A stretch of DNA of 64,000 nt from Palaemon carinicauda (Eukaryota > Arthropoda > Malacostraca > Decapoda > Palaemonidae). The translations under genes and the position numbers were made by a program. Shown in pieces: positions 32,972 to 45,900 of this stretch. How positions within the stretch are numbered: the first letter of the stretch is position 1; every line of letters starts with the position of its first letter. The DNA lies in the NCBI RefSeq assembly GCF_036898095.1, contig NC_090729.1:80482623-80546622 (forward strand), read 5' to 3'. The notes below the pieces were generated by a model. The model was not told the DNA's origin. It saw only the letters and a list, made by a program, of their open reading frames with translations, and ran no database searches.

Positions 32972-34739
32972 GTACTCCTCCTGTAAGAGAAAGAGAACAT
33001 GAGTATGAGGAAGTCATACTAATGACTTATATTCTAAAGGTAAATATTAAAAGGTTAATTTTTAACTTAATCTTAAGTGATTATTAACATTGTGATGTTA
33101 TAGAGTGGAGCGGGAAATGAAGTAGATAGACACATACTCCGTGTAACCCACCCGTCTGGTTACCGTAACCTTATCCATAGGCAATTCGTTTGTGGCCGAG
33201 GACACAAGGCAAAATTCTTCATAGATTGCCAGGGAGGCAAAGGGAATTCTAGTAGGAATCGCCTAAGATATAAAACTGGGACTGAGACCACTCAGACCAT
33301 TAAATGGGGGTGTAGAAGACCCCATAGGGTAACGGTTTCCGGCAACCAGCCGTGCTAAGATACAAACAGCATGCTGGAAAACTGTGATATGCAAGAAGAC
33401 AGCACGTCTACTGATAGAACGGTAAGACAATACCTATCTATTTATGTAGTCAAACCATCTGGTTGCAAAGTAGGGCTATCAGCATGGTGTTGATAGCTAG
33501 GAGAAGGGGTGCAAGTCTCTTGGCGCCTCCGGAATGCACTGGCAGACCGGCGGCACACCGGAGGCCGCTCCAGCAGAGTTTCTGGCATTAGGGAAGACAT
33601 ATAGAGAAGTCAGGAGTAATGCCAGGATGGCGGCCGCCGGCACAGCGGCGGCTCGGCTGCCGGCTTGGTGACAGGGACAAGGATAAGCTATAGCAAAACC
33701 GGACCGCCGGAAATGGATGCCGGCACGCCGGGGGCCGGCCCGATGGACGGACGACCGAAGCTAGGAGGTATGAGGGTAGGCCATCGGCTGTAAACCTACG
33801 GGAGGCGGCAGCCCTCCGCCACACGGAGGACTGTCGGCCAGGGGGGGAACAAGGATGTGTCACCAAGGGGGAGGGCGGTATCGCTGACAGTGGAAGCGGC
33901 AAGGGACCAGCACCAGGACAGTAAAAAGAGACAGAAGGAGGGATGTAGGGGTAAGGACCCGAACCTCAAGGCATCCCACCTGATTGGGTGTACCCATGAT
34001 AGGGGCTAGCCCTATGATAGGGGCTAGCCCTATCACCCAATGACAGTGGGCCGCAGGCGGCCGGGAGCCAGAGTAGCCCAAGGGAGGGCTAGGGAACACT
34101 CAAGAGGGGGGAGAACCCCTGCGGACAAAACGCATGCAGTGGCTAACCCCATAGGACACTATGAAGGGTGTATGTACCAGAGCGGACTGCACACAGGGAC
34201 TCAAGATAGTCCTGTCACTCCAAGCTAAGGAGGAGTTGTAGGACAGGGGACAGATGGGTATAGGCTAACCTAAGTATAGGCTAGGCCATACAAGGGATAG
34301 GTGGGGAGGGGAGAAGAAGCAGGGTCTTCCATAGGGGAGGCTCTGTACCAAAGCGGCCACCAAGGAAGGGAGGACGCTCCCTAGCCTAAGGTAGGCAGCT
34401 TGGCTGAGAACGGTGCATGGGTACCGTTTCAAGCAAGGCACAGAACTAGCTCCCCCCAAGGCCTAACCTAGAGCAGGGATGTTACACCCTAAGCTAGGAA
34501 GGTTGGAAGACGTATCGCAATTGCAATGAAGGTCAGGTAACCTAACCTCAGCAATTGAGGAAGGGCAGGCCGTTCCTCATTCTCGGACGCAACCCTAAGG
34601 GGGGATCATTCTCTTAGGGAGGACAGAGAAGCGATAGGTACTCTGGTATGAACTTGATCCCCTTACGTGGTAGGGGGAGCAAGGCTACACAGAGGGAATG
34701 CCCTAAGGCAGGGGGTGAAGGGAGCATATAGGGGTCCTA

Positions 34740-35300
34740 CAGATAGCTATGTGGCGCGTTAATACAGATACGAGATATATTCATAGCTATTAACAACGAT
34801 CGTGGATCGCTGAGTACCTGTAGATGTGCACATCCCTGTTTGCAGTACTTTCCTCAGGAACTTGTATGGCTTGATGAGACAATCCACTAAGCCTCTTGTG
34901 GTTATTCCTTCATATCAATTTGTAAGAATGGATTTTGAGCGAAGCGAAAAATCTATTTTTGGGTGAGATAGCCATGGCGTCCTGATGAAAGGTTCCTTTT
35001 TGGTAGCTTCCTTGGGTAAATAACTACTAGATATTCCCAGAGAATTTAACCACAGGTTATCACAGAATTCTAACTTCTGGAGCGAGTATCCTAAAGGTTT
35101 CCCTTTAAGACATCGTATAACAAATATAAAGGAATAACCACAAGAGGCTTAGTGGATTGTCTCATCAGGCCATACAAGTTCCAGAGGATAGTACTGATAA
35201 CAGGGATGTGCACATCTACAGGTAATCAGCGATCCACGATCGTTGTTAATAGCTATGAATATATCTCGTATCTGTATTAACGCGCCACATAGCTATCTGC
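34740..35300. repeat. palindromic junction of units 3 and 4
   Basis: Arms 34740-34914 and 35130-35300, LTR-derived DNA in both, spacer of outer DIRS repeat. Confidence 0.87.
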
Positions 35301-35529
35301 ACCACACATAGAGTTAACACTTCGATGTGGAGGAGCGGAGAATAGCTGGGGAGCCGTTCCACAGCTAATCTCGTCCGTGGCTACTTTTGGTACTCGAAAC
35401 GTAAACAAACGGGCGCCATTGCTAAATAATGTCACATCCGTCCTCATCCTGAAGCCAGTTGCTTGCCGATCACCATGATACAGCAGGACAGGGTGGGACC
35501 TGAAAGGCTGGACGAAGTAGCAGGGAGGG

Positions 35530-35622
35530 TTCATCAGGACGCCATGGCTATCTCACCCAAAAATAGATTTTTCGCTTCGCTCAAAATCCGTTTTTTTGGG
35601 CTCAAGCTATGCGTCCTGATGG
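35530..35622. repeat. internal complementary region, unit 4
   Basis: As in unit 2, B allele. Confidence 0.8.
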
Positions 35623-36439
35623 AAGAATACCAGAGAATCGATGTATCGTGGTAGATTTTCCCCTTGTAGTGTAAGTGCCGAGGGCTTTGAATAGAGTAAG
35701 CATGGTAATCTTGATAGAGGTTCCGTGGGGCTGAAACTTCCTGCCCCCCTTGGCAGAGAAGTCCCAACGGACCATGCTGAGGATCAAAGTGGTTCTTGAA
35801 GGGCTACCCACCTTGCGGGGAGAACGTGAAGAACTCGGAGACAAGACAGAATGGTTGATATTCATATAGGAACATTCTCAATGACAGACAAGTGGTGGTT
35901 AGGCACTGTATATTGTGAAAAGAGAACGGTCTGGTCTCGAAGGTATAGCGCAAGTAAGTATTCAGTTAGGAATATTACATAGCATAGGTGAGTATATAAT
36001 ATGGATTGAACCAATTATCTTCATCATTTTTATAAAGAAAAAAAAGGGAGGGGATAATGAAACTATGAGCGGATTGAGACGCACAAGTAATAAAATAAAA
36101 ATTTTATTTCACAATTGCAGAATATGGTAAATAAATGCAATAAGGGATGTAAAAGTAATTTACAATAAACTATAATGTACATAGTAATGAAAGACTTCGC
36201 TCTTGAATCTGAAAGAAAATTTCAAATTATTAGAAGGCACAGGTTCCAGAGGAACATCAGTCTTTAATAAGGAAAAACACATCATGCTCTAGGCATGCGG
36301 CACTCATGTGACGACTATGACATTTCACCTTGGGAAAGAACAGTCTATGAAAAACACCAAGTGTCTCTGAATTCACTACGTATCACACAAGGGTCAACAT
36401 AGGCACCCGAGGAGTTAGAGTCCCAAGTAACTCACTGTT

Positions 36440-37675
36440 CTATGCAGAGTTAGGTGCAGGTTTCATAACACTACCTGCGGCTACCACAAAATGTTTGACT
36501 TCATGCACTTGTTTCGCGTAATGCTTGAAGAAAACACACGAGGATTTCCAGCCTGTGAAACTCTTGAGGCTTTCGAAATTCATGCTCTGAAAGAAATTCA
36601 GAGACGATGCGACTTTTCTAGGATCATGACCTGCGGGTGTACTGTCAGGATCCGCTCTGCGAATGAAGTAGGTGATTTTCGCTCTTAGTTGTTTCAGTGA
36701 CAGGTCGCTACCCGATGTTTCTCCTTTGAAGAGTTGGCCTCCATCAAAGTCAGAAGTTCTACGAAGATAGATCTTGAGGCTCTCTACTGGACATAGAGAG
36801 GCATCTTCTTTCAGGGGGCAGATTCTCCAAGGGCCCCATCTTTTGGTGGGTAGTTTGTTTTTAGCGAGAAACGTCGCATCCGGGAAGAGGGTAAGGTCTC
36901 CTGAGTCTGTAAACAGAATGTGACCCTCGTCCCTTGATAATGCCACTATTTCGCTGACTTGGGCTCCTGAGGCAAGAGCAAGAAGAAATATAACCTTTTG
37001 AGTCAGATCCTTGAGAGGGCACGAATCGTTGTCCAAATTGGAGGGAAAATGGAGCACCTTGTCCAGGGACCAGGAGATAGGTTTTGGTAGGGGTGCTGGG
37101 TGTAGACGAGCACATGCCTTCGGCAGTTTATTGAAGATGTCGCTGGGCAGATCAATCTGGAAGGCGTACAGTAGTGGTCTAGTCAAGGCCGATTTACAAG
37201 TAGAAATCGTGTTGGCTGCTGAGCCCTGTCCATGAAGGTGAATGAAGAAGGACATGCAAAAATCGATGGTGATTTCCGTAGGATTTTTCGCCTTGACGAA
37301 TGAGACCTATTTTCTCCAGGATGATTCGTATTGCCGTCGTGTGGATTCGGTCTTGTATTCCTCGAGGAAGTCTAGACTTTTCTTCGAGATCCAAAACCTT
37401 TTCTTCACGGCTAGGGAGAGAAAATCATGTGATGAAAGTCCCTGACTTTCGATGATGAAGTGAAGACAGTCGACTTCTGTACTTTCTAGGAGAGAACCTT
37501 GCCCGGGAGAGGGATCAGCGTGGGATGTAGCTCCAGGACTAGGGGGTACCAGTTGCTCCGGGGCCACTTGGGAGCCACTAGGGCCGCTGTTCCTTTGAAG
37601 GTTCTCAGTTTGGAGAGGACTTTTAGCAGAAGGTTGGTGGGAGGGAACAGGTAGATCCTGCACCATCTGTTCCAA
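36440..37675 (-). pseudogene. DIRS tyrosine recombinase, unit 4
   Basis: TAG at 37307-37309, same two parts as unit 2. Confidence 0.85.
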
Positions 37676-39348
37676 TCCAGTGACATGGCGTCCACTGCTT
37701 CTGCCTTAGGGTCCTCGTACGGGGCCACATATTGAGGAAGTTGATTGTTGTCGCTCGTTGCGAAGAGATCGATCTGAAGTTCTGGGACTTGGTGAGAGAT
37801 GAAGGAGAAGGATGTTGTGTCTAGAGACCATTCCGACTCTATCGGGCTTGTTCGAGATAGAGCGTCCGCCGTCACGTTGCGGAATCCTTGTAGATGAACT
37901 GCAGACAGGTGCCATTTCTTTTTCTCTGCCAGACGGGAGATTGGGAGAAGCACCTGATTTATCTGGGGCGATCTTGAGCCTTGGCGATTGAGACATCGAA
38001 CTACCACCAAGTTGTCCAGGGTTAGACGAATATGGATCGAGGGAGGCGGGGATAGTTTCTTCAGAGTTAGAAGGACCGCCATGGCCTCCAAGATGTTGAT
38101 GTGAAACGTCTTGAATAGGGGAGACCATGTTCCTTGAGCCTGTTTTTGGTGGAAGTGACCTCCCCAACCCTCCAGCGAAGCGTCCGTGTGGATGTTGAGT
38201 GATGGAGGTGGGTGTTGAAGAGGGATGGACCATTTTAGGGCCTTTGCTTCCGACCAAGGCTTTAGGAGTAACCGAAGTCTGTTTGGGAGCCGTCTCTTGA
38301 GATCTCTTCGAGCGATGGATGCGGAACGTCTCCAGACTCCCGCGGCATCCTTTAGCTGTGCACGTAGCACTGGGTTTGTCACTGAGGCGAACTGTAGAGA
38401 GCCTAGAACTCGTTCCTGCTGACGTCTTGAGATCCGTTTGGATTTCAGCAGTCTTTTGACAGACCCTGCTATTTCCTTCCTTTTCTTCTGGGGGATGGAA
38501 AGGCGGTGTGACTGAAGATTCCACTGGATTCCTAACCATTGGAACTTCTGAGCTGGAGAGAGGCGAGATTTCTTTCTGTTTATCTTGAATCCCAGGTGTT
38601 CTAGGAACTTGGTAACTTTGTTGCAGGATCTTAGACAATCTTCGGGCGATGGAGCCCAGACCAGCCAGTCGTTGAGGTAGGCCATCACCTGGACGCCGCG
38701 GAGCCGAAGCTGTTGAACGATGGCGTCTGCCACCTTTGTGAAGATCCGTGGGGCCACATTGAGGCCGAAGGGTATGGCCCTGAAAGCGTAGCTTTTCCTT
38801 TGGAGTCGAAATCCTAGGTAGGAGGAAGCGTGGTGGTTCATTAGAACGTGCCAGTAGGCATCCGCCAGGTCTATGGAGACCGTGTAGGAACCTTGAGGCA
38901 GAAGGGTCCTTATCTGTTGAAGAGTCAGCATCTTGAACTTGTTGTTCGCTATGAACTTGTTGAGGGGGGATAAGTCTAGAATGACTCTGAGTTTGTCGAA
39001 GTCCTTCTTGGGGACGCAAAACAGTCTCCCTTGGAACCTGGTTGACTTTACCCTCCTTATCACCTTCTTGTTCAAGAGATCTAGGACATATTCTTCCAGA
39101 AGGGGGGTTGATTGTTGGAAGAACTGCTGGAAGGTTGGGGGTGGTTGAGTCCAGCTCCAGCCTAGACCCTTCTTGACGATACTGTGTGCCCAGAGATCGA
39201 AGGTCCAACGATCCTGGAATTGGCGGAGTCTTCCTTCCACCGGAAGCACTTCATTGCTTCTGGTTTCCCGAGGGTTTACTGCCTCGGCCGCTAGCTCCCC
39301 TTCCTCCTCTGCCTCTGGAGGGACGGCGAGATGCGTCTCTGCCTGCAC
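37486..39348 (-). CDS. DIRS RT / RNase H, unit 4
   Basis: 620 residues, open, same protein as units 2 and 3, YLND palm box. Confidence 0.88.
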   Translation of the reverse strand: MQAETHLAVPPEAEEEGELAAEAVNPRETRSNEVLPVEGRLRQFQDRWTFDLWAHSIVKKGLGWSWTQPPPTFQQFFQQSTPLLEEYVLDLLNKKVIRRVKSTRFQGRLFCVPKKDFDKLRVILDLSPLNKFIANNKFKMLTLQQIRTLLPQGSYTVSIDLADAYWHVLMNHHASSYLGFRLQRKSYAFRAIPFGLNVAPRIFTKVADAIVQQLRLRGVQVMAYLNDWLVWAPSPEDCLRSCNKVTKFLEHLGFKINRKKSRLSPAQKFQWLGIQWNLQSHRLSIPQKKRKEIAGSVKRLLKSKRISRRQQERVLGSLQFASVTNPVLRAQLKDAAGVWRRSASIARRDLKRRLPNRLRLLLKPWSEAKALKWSIPLQHPPPSLNIHTDASLEGWGGHFHQKQAQGTWSPLFKTFHINILEAMAVLLTLKKLSPPPSIHIRLTLDNLVVVRCLNRQGSRSPQINQVLLPISRLAEKKKWHLSAVHLQGFRNVTADALSRTSPIESEWSLDTTSFSFISHQVPELQIDLFATSDNNQLPQYVAPYEDPKAEAVDAMSLDWNRWCRIYLFPPTNLLLKVLSKLRTFKGTAALVAPKWPRSNWYPLVLELHPTLIPLPGKVLS

Positions 39349-40282
39349 CTCTGTTTGAGCCTCTACCTTTGGGACGAAAGGTAGTTGACTGTTGCTCGAA
39401 AGCAGGGGTGAAAACCGGCGACTGTGACAAGACCGGTTGGGTGACCAGCTGAAAGGTCTGCTGTGGCTGAGGTGCCACTTGGGGAGTAGCGGATCCCGGA
39501 AACTGCCGTCTCTGTTGACGTTGCTGGGGTTTTGGCTTAGTGGGTTTCCTCTTAGGTTGAGGGCCGTCGTCCTGAGAGGATTTTCTTTTCTTTGACATGC
39601 CCCACTTATGGAGAAGGTTCCTGTTCTCCGTGGCGGCCTTGTCGGTGATCTCTTTCACAAGGGAGGAGGAAAAGAGGTGCTTACCCCAGATGTTGGAAGA
39701 AATCACCCTCCGGGGTTCGTGTCTCACTGTGGCACTGGAGAACACGAATTCACGACAGGCTCTACGATCCTTCGTGAAGCTGTACAGATCTTTTACCACG
39801 GTCGCCAAATGTGTTTTGGCGAGAACCATGTAGTAGTCAGGGACCCTAGTGTCACCGGCCATGACGTCGAGCTGTACCTGTAGGGATATGGATGCAGCGA
39901 GCCTTTCCTTCGTGTCATGTTCCCGACGAAGGAGATGGTCATTAAGTTTCGGGAGGTCTTCGTTAAACTGACGCCCAGCGACACCAGGTTCTAGTTTTCC
40001 TACCAGGAATGTATGCTGGACATCTTTCCAGTGTCTAACATCGGGGCGAGTAGTCAGGGAGAAGGGTCTGCACTCCTCCAGTGCAGGGCAAGGTTTTCCT
40101 TCTTCCACTGCTTTATGTACCGCAGTGAAGGCCTTTTCCAAGAAGGGGAGGGTCGTATCGTCTGGTGCGACGTAGGTAGGGTGCTTCTTGCTAAGCGCCG
40201 GAAGTTTCGAGCAGGTAAAGCCCCTACTTTTTACTGTATTGGCCAACATAGCCTGGGCCTTCGCGAGATCGAACACAATCAC
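39251..40282 (-). CDS. DIRS Gag C part, unit 4
   Basis: 343 codons, open, same protein as units 2 and 3. The UAG in front lies at 40283-40285. Confidence 0.65.
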   Translation of the reverse strand: MIVFDLAKAQAMLANTVKSRGFTCSKLPALSKKHPTYVAPDDTTLPFLEKAFTAVHKAVEEGKPCPALEECRPFSLTTRPDVRHWKDVQHTFLVGKLEPGVAGRQFNEDLPKLNDHLLRREHDTKERLAASISLQVQLDVMAGDTRVPDYYMVLAKTHLATVVKDLYSFTKDRRACREFVFSSATVRHEPRRVISSNIWGKHLFSSSLVKEITDKAATENRNLLHKWGMSKKRKSSQDDGPQPKRKPTKPKPQQRQQRRQFPGSATPQVAPQPQQTFQLVTQPVLSQSPVFTPAFEQQSTTFRPKGRGSNRGAGRDASRRPSRGRGGRGASGRGSKPSGNQKQ

Positions 40283-41196
40283 CTACTTTGGTTCGGTCTC
40301 TTCTTTAGAGACAGGTTCAGATCGAAGTCGGACGTAAGAGTCCGGATAAGCCTCAAAATTCGGGAAGAATTCCACTTCTTCCAGTACAATCGAGCCGATC
40401 TTTTCGCTGATGAAGATCTTGCCCGTTGTAATTGGCATGTGCTCGGCATACCTCCAGGGGTTGGTATCTGAGCATGCAGGGAGGTCCTTAACCGAAATCC
40501 TTTTCGGCTGCTTCGAACTTCCCATGTTGGACCTGAAGAACTCGTGGGTCTCACGGAGCTTCTTATCCATGAGAGCCTCGAGCATTTGGAACATCTCCTG
40601 GGCGTGGGATCCGGAGTAGCGGATGTAGACGGGAGTGAATCGTCCGTCAGTGTAGGAGTCGGTGTGGGGGTGGAAGGTGGAGCAACCTCCTGCTCCGACT
40701 CAGGGTATTCCACCTGGTCTTCCTCATAGTCCAGTTCTTCACCCATGAGGTTCCTTTCCGTATTCTCCGACACTTCCGACATACGTTCCGCATTGTCGGC
40801 ATCCAAACGGCACTCGTGCATGGACTGAGCCATGACTACGTCCGGTTCCACCGTTATCTGTACGGTGGGGATCTGATCCTTGGGGACCACAGAGTCTGGG
40901 GATGCCTTCAGGAAAAGCAAGGCCCTCAAGTCTTCGGTGGTAAGGTATGGTCCTGTGGCGTTCTTTTGGAAGCCACGCACCCACTTGCGTAGCTTCTCTC
41001 AAGAAGCGTCCCTAACCTCCGCTGAAGGAGGATTGTTGAATGCCTCGACCAGGCGGTCCTTGCAGACTGTACAGTTCTGCGGGTCCCAAAACTTCAGATC
41101 GCCTTTCTTGTTGGCGCAAGGGGCATAGGTCCTACACGCCGTGTGCCCGTAGAAGTGCGGGCGCTTCACTCCACAGAAGCCGTGGTCGCATTTCAC
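40283..41196 (-). pseudogene. DIRS Gag N part, unit 4
   Basis: Nonsense codon at 40999-41001 and 5-G frameshift near 40668, as in units 2 and 3. Confidence 0.85.
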
Positions 41197-42964
41197 GTAC
41201 TCCTCCTGTAAGAGAAAGAGAACATGAGTATGAGGAAGTCATACTAATGACTTATATTCTAAAGGTAAATATTAAAAGGTTAATTTTTAACTTAATCTTA
41301 AGTGATTATTAACATTGTGATGTTATAGAGTGGAGCGGGAAATGAAGTAGATAGACACATACTCCGTGTAACCCACCCGTCTGGTTACCGTAACCTTATC
41401 CATAGGCAATTCGTTTGTGGCCGAGGACACAAGGCAAAATTCTTCATAGATTGCCAGGGAGGCAAAGGGAATTCTAGTAGGAATCGCCTAAGATATAAAA
41501 CTGGGACTGAGACCACTCAGACCATTAAATGGGGGTGTAGAAGACCCCATAGGGTAACGGTTTCCGGCAACCAGCCGTGCTAAGATACAAACAGCATGCT
41601 GGAAAACTGTGATATGCAAGAAGACAGCACGTCTACTGATAGAACGGTAAGACAATACCTATCTATTTATGTAGTCAAACCATCTGGTTGCAAAGTAGGG
41701 CTATCAGCATGGTGTTGATAGCTAGGAGAAGGGGTGCAAGTCTCTTGGCGCCTCCGGAATGCACTGGCAGACCGGCGGCACACCGGAGGCCGCTCCAGCA
41801 GAGTTTCTGGCATTAGGGAAGACATATAGAGAAGTCAGGAGTAATGCCAGGATGGCGGCCGCCGGCACAGCGGCGGCTCGGCTGCCGGCTTGGTGACAGG
41901 GACAAGGATAAGCTATAGCAAAACCGGACCGCCGGAAATGGATGCCGGCACGCCGGGGGCCGGCCCGATGGACGGACGACCGAAGCTAGGAGGTATGAGG
42001 GTAGGCCATCGGCTGTAAACCTACGGGAGGCGGCAGCCCTCCGCCACACGGAGGACTGTCGGCCAGGGGGGGAACAAGGATGTGTCACCAAGGGGGAGGG
42101 CGGTATCGCTGACAGTGGAAGCGGCAAGGGACCAGCACCAGGACAGTAAAAAGAGACAGAAGGAGGGATGTAGGGGTAAGGACCCGAACCTCAAGGCATC
42201 CCACCTGATTGGGTGTACCCATGATAGGGGCTAGCCCTATGATAGGGGCTAGCCCTATCACCCAATGACAGTGGGCCGCAGGCGGCCGGGAGCCAGAGTA
42301 GCCCAAGGGAGGGCTAGGGAACACTCAAGAGGGGGGAGAACCCCTGCGGACAAAACGCATGCAGTGGCTAACCCCATAGGACACTATGAAGGGTGTATGT
42401 ACCAGAGCGGACTGCACACAGGGACTCAAGATAGTCCTGTCACTCCAAGCTAAGGAGGAGTTGTAGGACAGGGGACAGATGGGTATAGGCTAACCTAAGT
42501 ATAGGCTAGGCCATACAAGGGATAGGTGGGGAGGGGAGAAGAAGCAGGGTCTTCCATAGGGGAGGCTCTGTACCAAAGCGGCCACCAAGGAAGGGAGGAC
42601 GCTCCCTAGCCTAAGGTAGGCAGCTTGGCTGAGAACGGTGCATGGGTACCGTTTCAAGCAAGGCACAGAACTAGCTCCCCCCAAGGCCTAACCTAGAGCA
42701 GGGATGTTACACCCTAAGCTAGGAAGGTTGGAAGACGTATCGCAATTGCAATGAAGGTCAGGTAACCTAACCTCAGCAATTGAGGAAGGGCAGGCCGTTC
42801 CTCATTCTCGGACGCAACCCTAAGGGGGGATCATTCTCTTAGGGAGGACAGAGAAGCGATAGGTACTCTGGTATGAACTTGATCCCCTTACGTGGTAGGG
42901 GGAGCAAGGCTACACAGAGGGAATGCCCTAAGGCAGGGGGTGAAGGGAGCATATAGGGGTCCTA

Positions 42965-43525
42965 CAGATAGCTATGTGGCGCGTTAATACAGATACGAGA
43001 TATATTCATAGCTATTAACAACGATCGTGGATCGCTGAGTACCTGTAGATGTGCACATCCCTGTTTGCAGTACTTTCCTCAGGAACTTGTATGGCTTGAT
43101 GAGACAATCCACTAAGCCTCTTGTGGTTATTCCTTCATATCAATTTGTAAGAATGGATTTTGAGCGAAGCGAAAAATCTATTTTTGGGTGAGATAGCCAT
43201 GGCGTCCTGATGAAAGGTTCCTTTTTGGTAGCTTCCTTGGGTAAATAACTACTAGATATTCCCAGAGAATTTAACCACAGGTTATCACAGAATTCTAACT
43301 TCTGGAGCGAGTATCCTAAAGGTTTCCCTTTAAGACATCGTATAACAAATATAAAGGAATAACCACAAGAGGCTTAGTGGATTGTCTCATCAGGCCATAC
43401 AAGTTCCAGAGGATAGTACTGATAACAGGGATGTGCACATCTACAGGTAATCAGCGATCCACGATCGTTGTTAATAGCTATGAATATATCTCGTATCTGT
43501 ATTAACGCGCCACATAGCTATCTGC
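42965..43525. repeat. palindromic junction of units 4 and 5
   Basis: Arms 42965-43139 and 43355-43525, LTR-derived DNA in both. Confidence 0.87.
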
Positions 43526-43754
43526 ACCCCACATAGAGTTAACACTTCGATGTGGAGGAGCGGAGAATAGCTGGGGAGCCGTTCCACAGCTAATCTCGTC
43601 CGTGGCTACTTTTGGTACTCGAAACGTAAACAAACGGGCGCCATTGCTAAATAATGTCACATCCGTCCTCATCCTGAAGCCAGTTGCTTGCCGATCACCA
43701 TGATACAGCAGGACAGGGTGGGACCTGAAAGGCTGGATGAAGTAGCAGGGAGGG

Positions 43755-43847
43755 TTCATCAGGACGCCATGGCTATCTCACCCAAAAATAGATTTTTCGC
43801 TTCGCTCAAAATCCGTTTTTTTGGGCTCAAGCCATGCGTCCTGATGG
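43755..43847. repeat. internal complementary region, unit 5
   Basis: Complement of both element ends, C allele as in unit 3. Confidence 0.8.
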
Positions 43848-44664
43848 AAGAATACCAGAGAATCGATGTATCGTGGTAGATTTTCCCCTTGTAGTGTAAG
43901 TGCCGAGGGCTTTGAATAGAGTAAGCATGGTAATCTTGATAGAGGTTCCGTGGGGCTGAAACTTCCTGCCCCCCTTGGCAGAGAAGTCCCAACGGACCAT
44001 GCTGAGGATCAAAGTGGTTCTTGAAGGGCTACCCACCTTGCGAGGAGAACGTGAAGAACTCGGAGACAAGACAGAATGGTTGATATTCATATAGGAACAT
44101 TCTCAATGACAGACAAGTGGTGGTTAGGCACTGTATATTGTGAAAAGAGAACGGTCTGGTCTCGAAGGTATAGCGCAAGTAAGTATTCAGTTAGGAATAT
44201 TACATAGCATAGGTGAGTATATAATATGGATTGAACCAATTATCTTCATCATTTTTATAAAGAAAAAAAAGGGAGGGGATAATGAAACTATGAGCGGATT
44301 GAGACGCACAAGTAATAAAATAAAAATTTTATTTCACAATTGCAGAATATGGTAAATAAATGCAATAAGGGATGTAAAAGTAATTTACAATAAATCATAA
44401 TGTACATAGTAATGAAAGACTTCGCTCTTGAATCTGAAAGAAAATTTCAAATTATTAGAAGGCACAGGTTCCAGAGGAACATCAGTCTTTAATAAGGAAA
44501 AACACATCATGCTCTAGGCATGCGGCACTCATGTGACGACTATGACATTTCACCTTGGGAAAGAACAGTCTATGAAAAACACCAAGTGTCTCTGAATTCA
44601 CTACGTATCACACAAGGGTCAACATAGGCACCCGAGGAGTTAGAGTCCCAAGTAACTCACTGTT

Positions 44665-45900
44665 CTATGCAGAGTTAGGTGCAGGTTTCATAACACTACC
44701 TGCGGCTACCACAAAATGTTTGACTTCATGCACTTGTTTCGCGTAATGCTTGAAGAAAACACACGAGGATTTCCAGCCTGTGAAACTCTTGAGGCTTTCG
44801 AAATTCATGCTCTGAAAGAAATTCAGAGACGATGCGACTTTTCTAGGATCATGACCTGCGGGTGTACTGTCAGGATCCGCTCTGCGAATGAAGTAGGTGA
44901 TTTTCGCTCTTAGTTGTTTCAGTGACAGGTCGCTACCCGATGTTTCTCCTTTGAAGAGTTGGCCTCCATCAAAGTCAGAAGTTCTACGAAGATAGACCTT
45001 GAGGCTCTCTACTGGACATAGAGAGGCATCTTCTTTCAGGGGGCAGATTCTCCAAGGGCCCCATCTTTTGGTGGGTAGTTTGTTTTTAGCGAGAAGCGTC
45101 GGATCCGGGAAGAGGGTAAGGTCTCCTGAGTCTGTAAACAGAATGTGACCCTCGTCCCTTGATAATGCCACTATTTCGCTGACTTGGGCTCCTGAGGCAA
45201 GAGCAAGAAGAAATATAACCTTTTGAGTCAGATCCTTGAGAGGGCACGAATCGTTGTCCAAATTGGAGGGAAAATGGAGCACCTTGTCCAGGGACCAGGA
45301 GATAGGTTTTGGTAGGGGTGCTGGGTGTAGACGAGCACATGCCTTCGGCAGTTTATTGAAGATGTCGCTGGGCAGTTCAATCTGGAAGGCGTACAGTAGT
45401 GGTCTAGTCAAGGCCGATTTACAAGTAGAAATCGTGTTGGCTGCTGAGCCCTGTCCATGAAGGTGAATGAAGAAGGACATGCAAAAATCGATGGTGATTT
45501 CCGTAGGATTTTTCGCCTTGACGAATGAGACCTATTTTCTCCAGGATGATTCGTATTGCCGTCATGTGGATTCGGTCTTGTATTCCTCGAGGAAGTCTAG
45601 ACTTTTCTTCGAGATCCAAAACCTTTTCTTCACGGCTAGGGAGAGAAAATCATGTGATGAAAGTCCCTGACTTTCGATGATGAAGTGAAGACAGTCGACT
45701 TCTGTACTTTCTAGGAGAGAACCTTGCCCGGGAGAGGGATCAGCGTGGGATGTAGCTCCAGGACTAGGGGGTACCAGTTGCTCCGGGGCCACTTGGGAGC
45801 CACTAGGGCCGCTGTTCCTTTGAAGGTTCTCAGTTTGGAGAGGACTTTTAGCAGAAGGTTGGTGGGAGGAAACAGGTAGATCCTGGACCATCTGTTCCAA
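44665..45900 (-). pseudogene. DIRS tyrosine recombinase, unit 5
   Basis: Carries the TAG of units 2-4 (about 45532) and a second nonsense codon, CGA to TGA, at 45562-45564 (residue 113). The C part 44665-45480 remains open, with Gln in the first catalytic Arg position. Confidence 0.85.

Larger units (their letters stand above)
26516..34740 (-). mobile_element. DIRS unit 3 (variant type C at left end)
   Basis: 8225 bp. The first ~900 bp carry the C alleles shared with unit 5 (ACCCCAC at about 27077, GGATGAAG near 27286, CAAGCCATG near 27380). From there on I find it identical to units 2 and 4. It thus looks like a recombinant between a unit-5-like start and a unit-2/4 body. Confidence 0.86.
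34741..42965 (-). mobile_element. DIRS unit 4 (variant type B)
   Basis: 8225 bp. I find no difference from unit 2, including the three B alleles near its left end (35300-35610). Two neighbours of such identity separated by a type C unit give a 16,450-bp dimer. Confidence 0.86.
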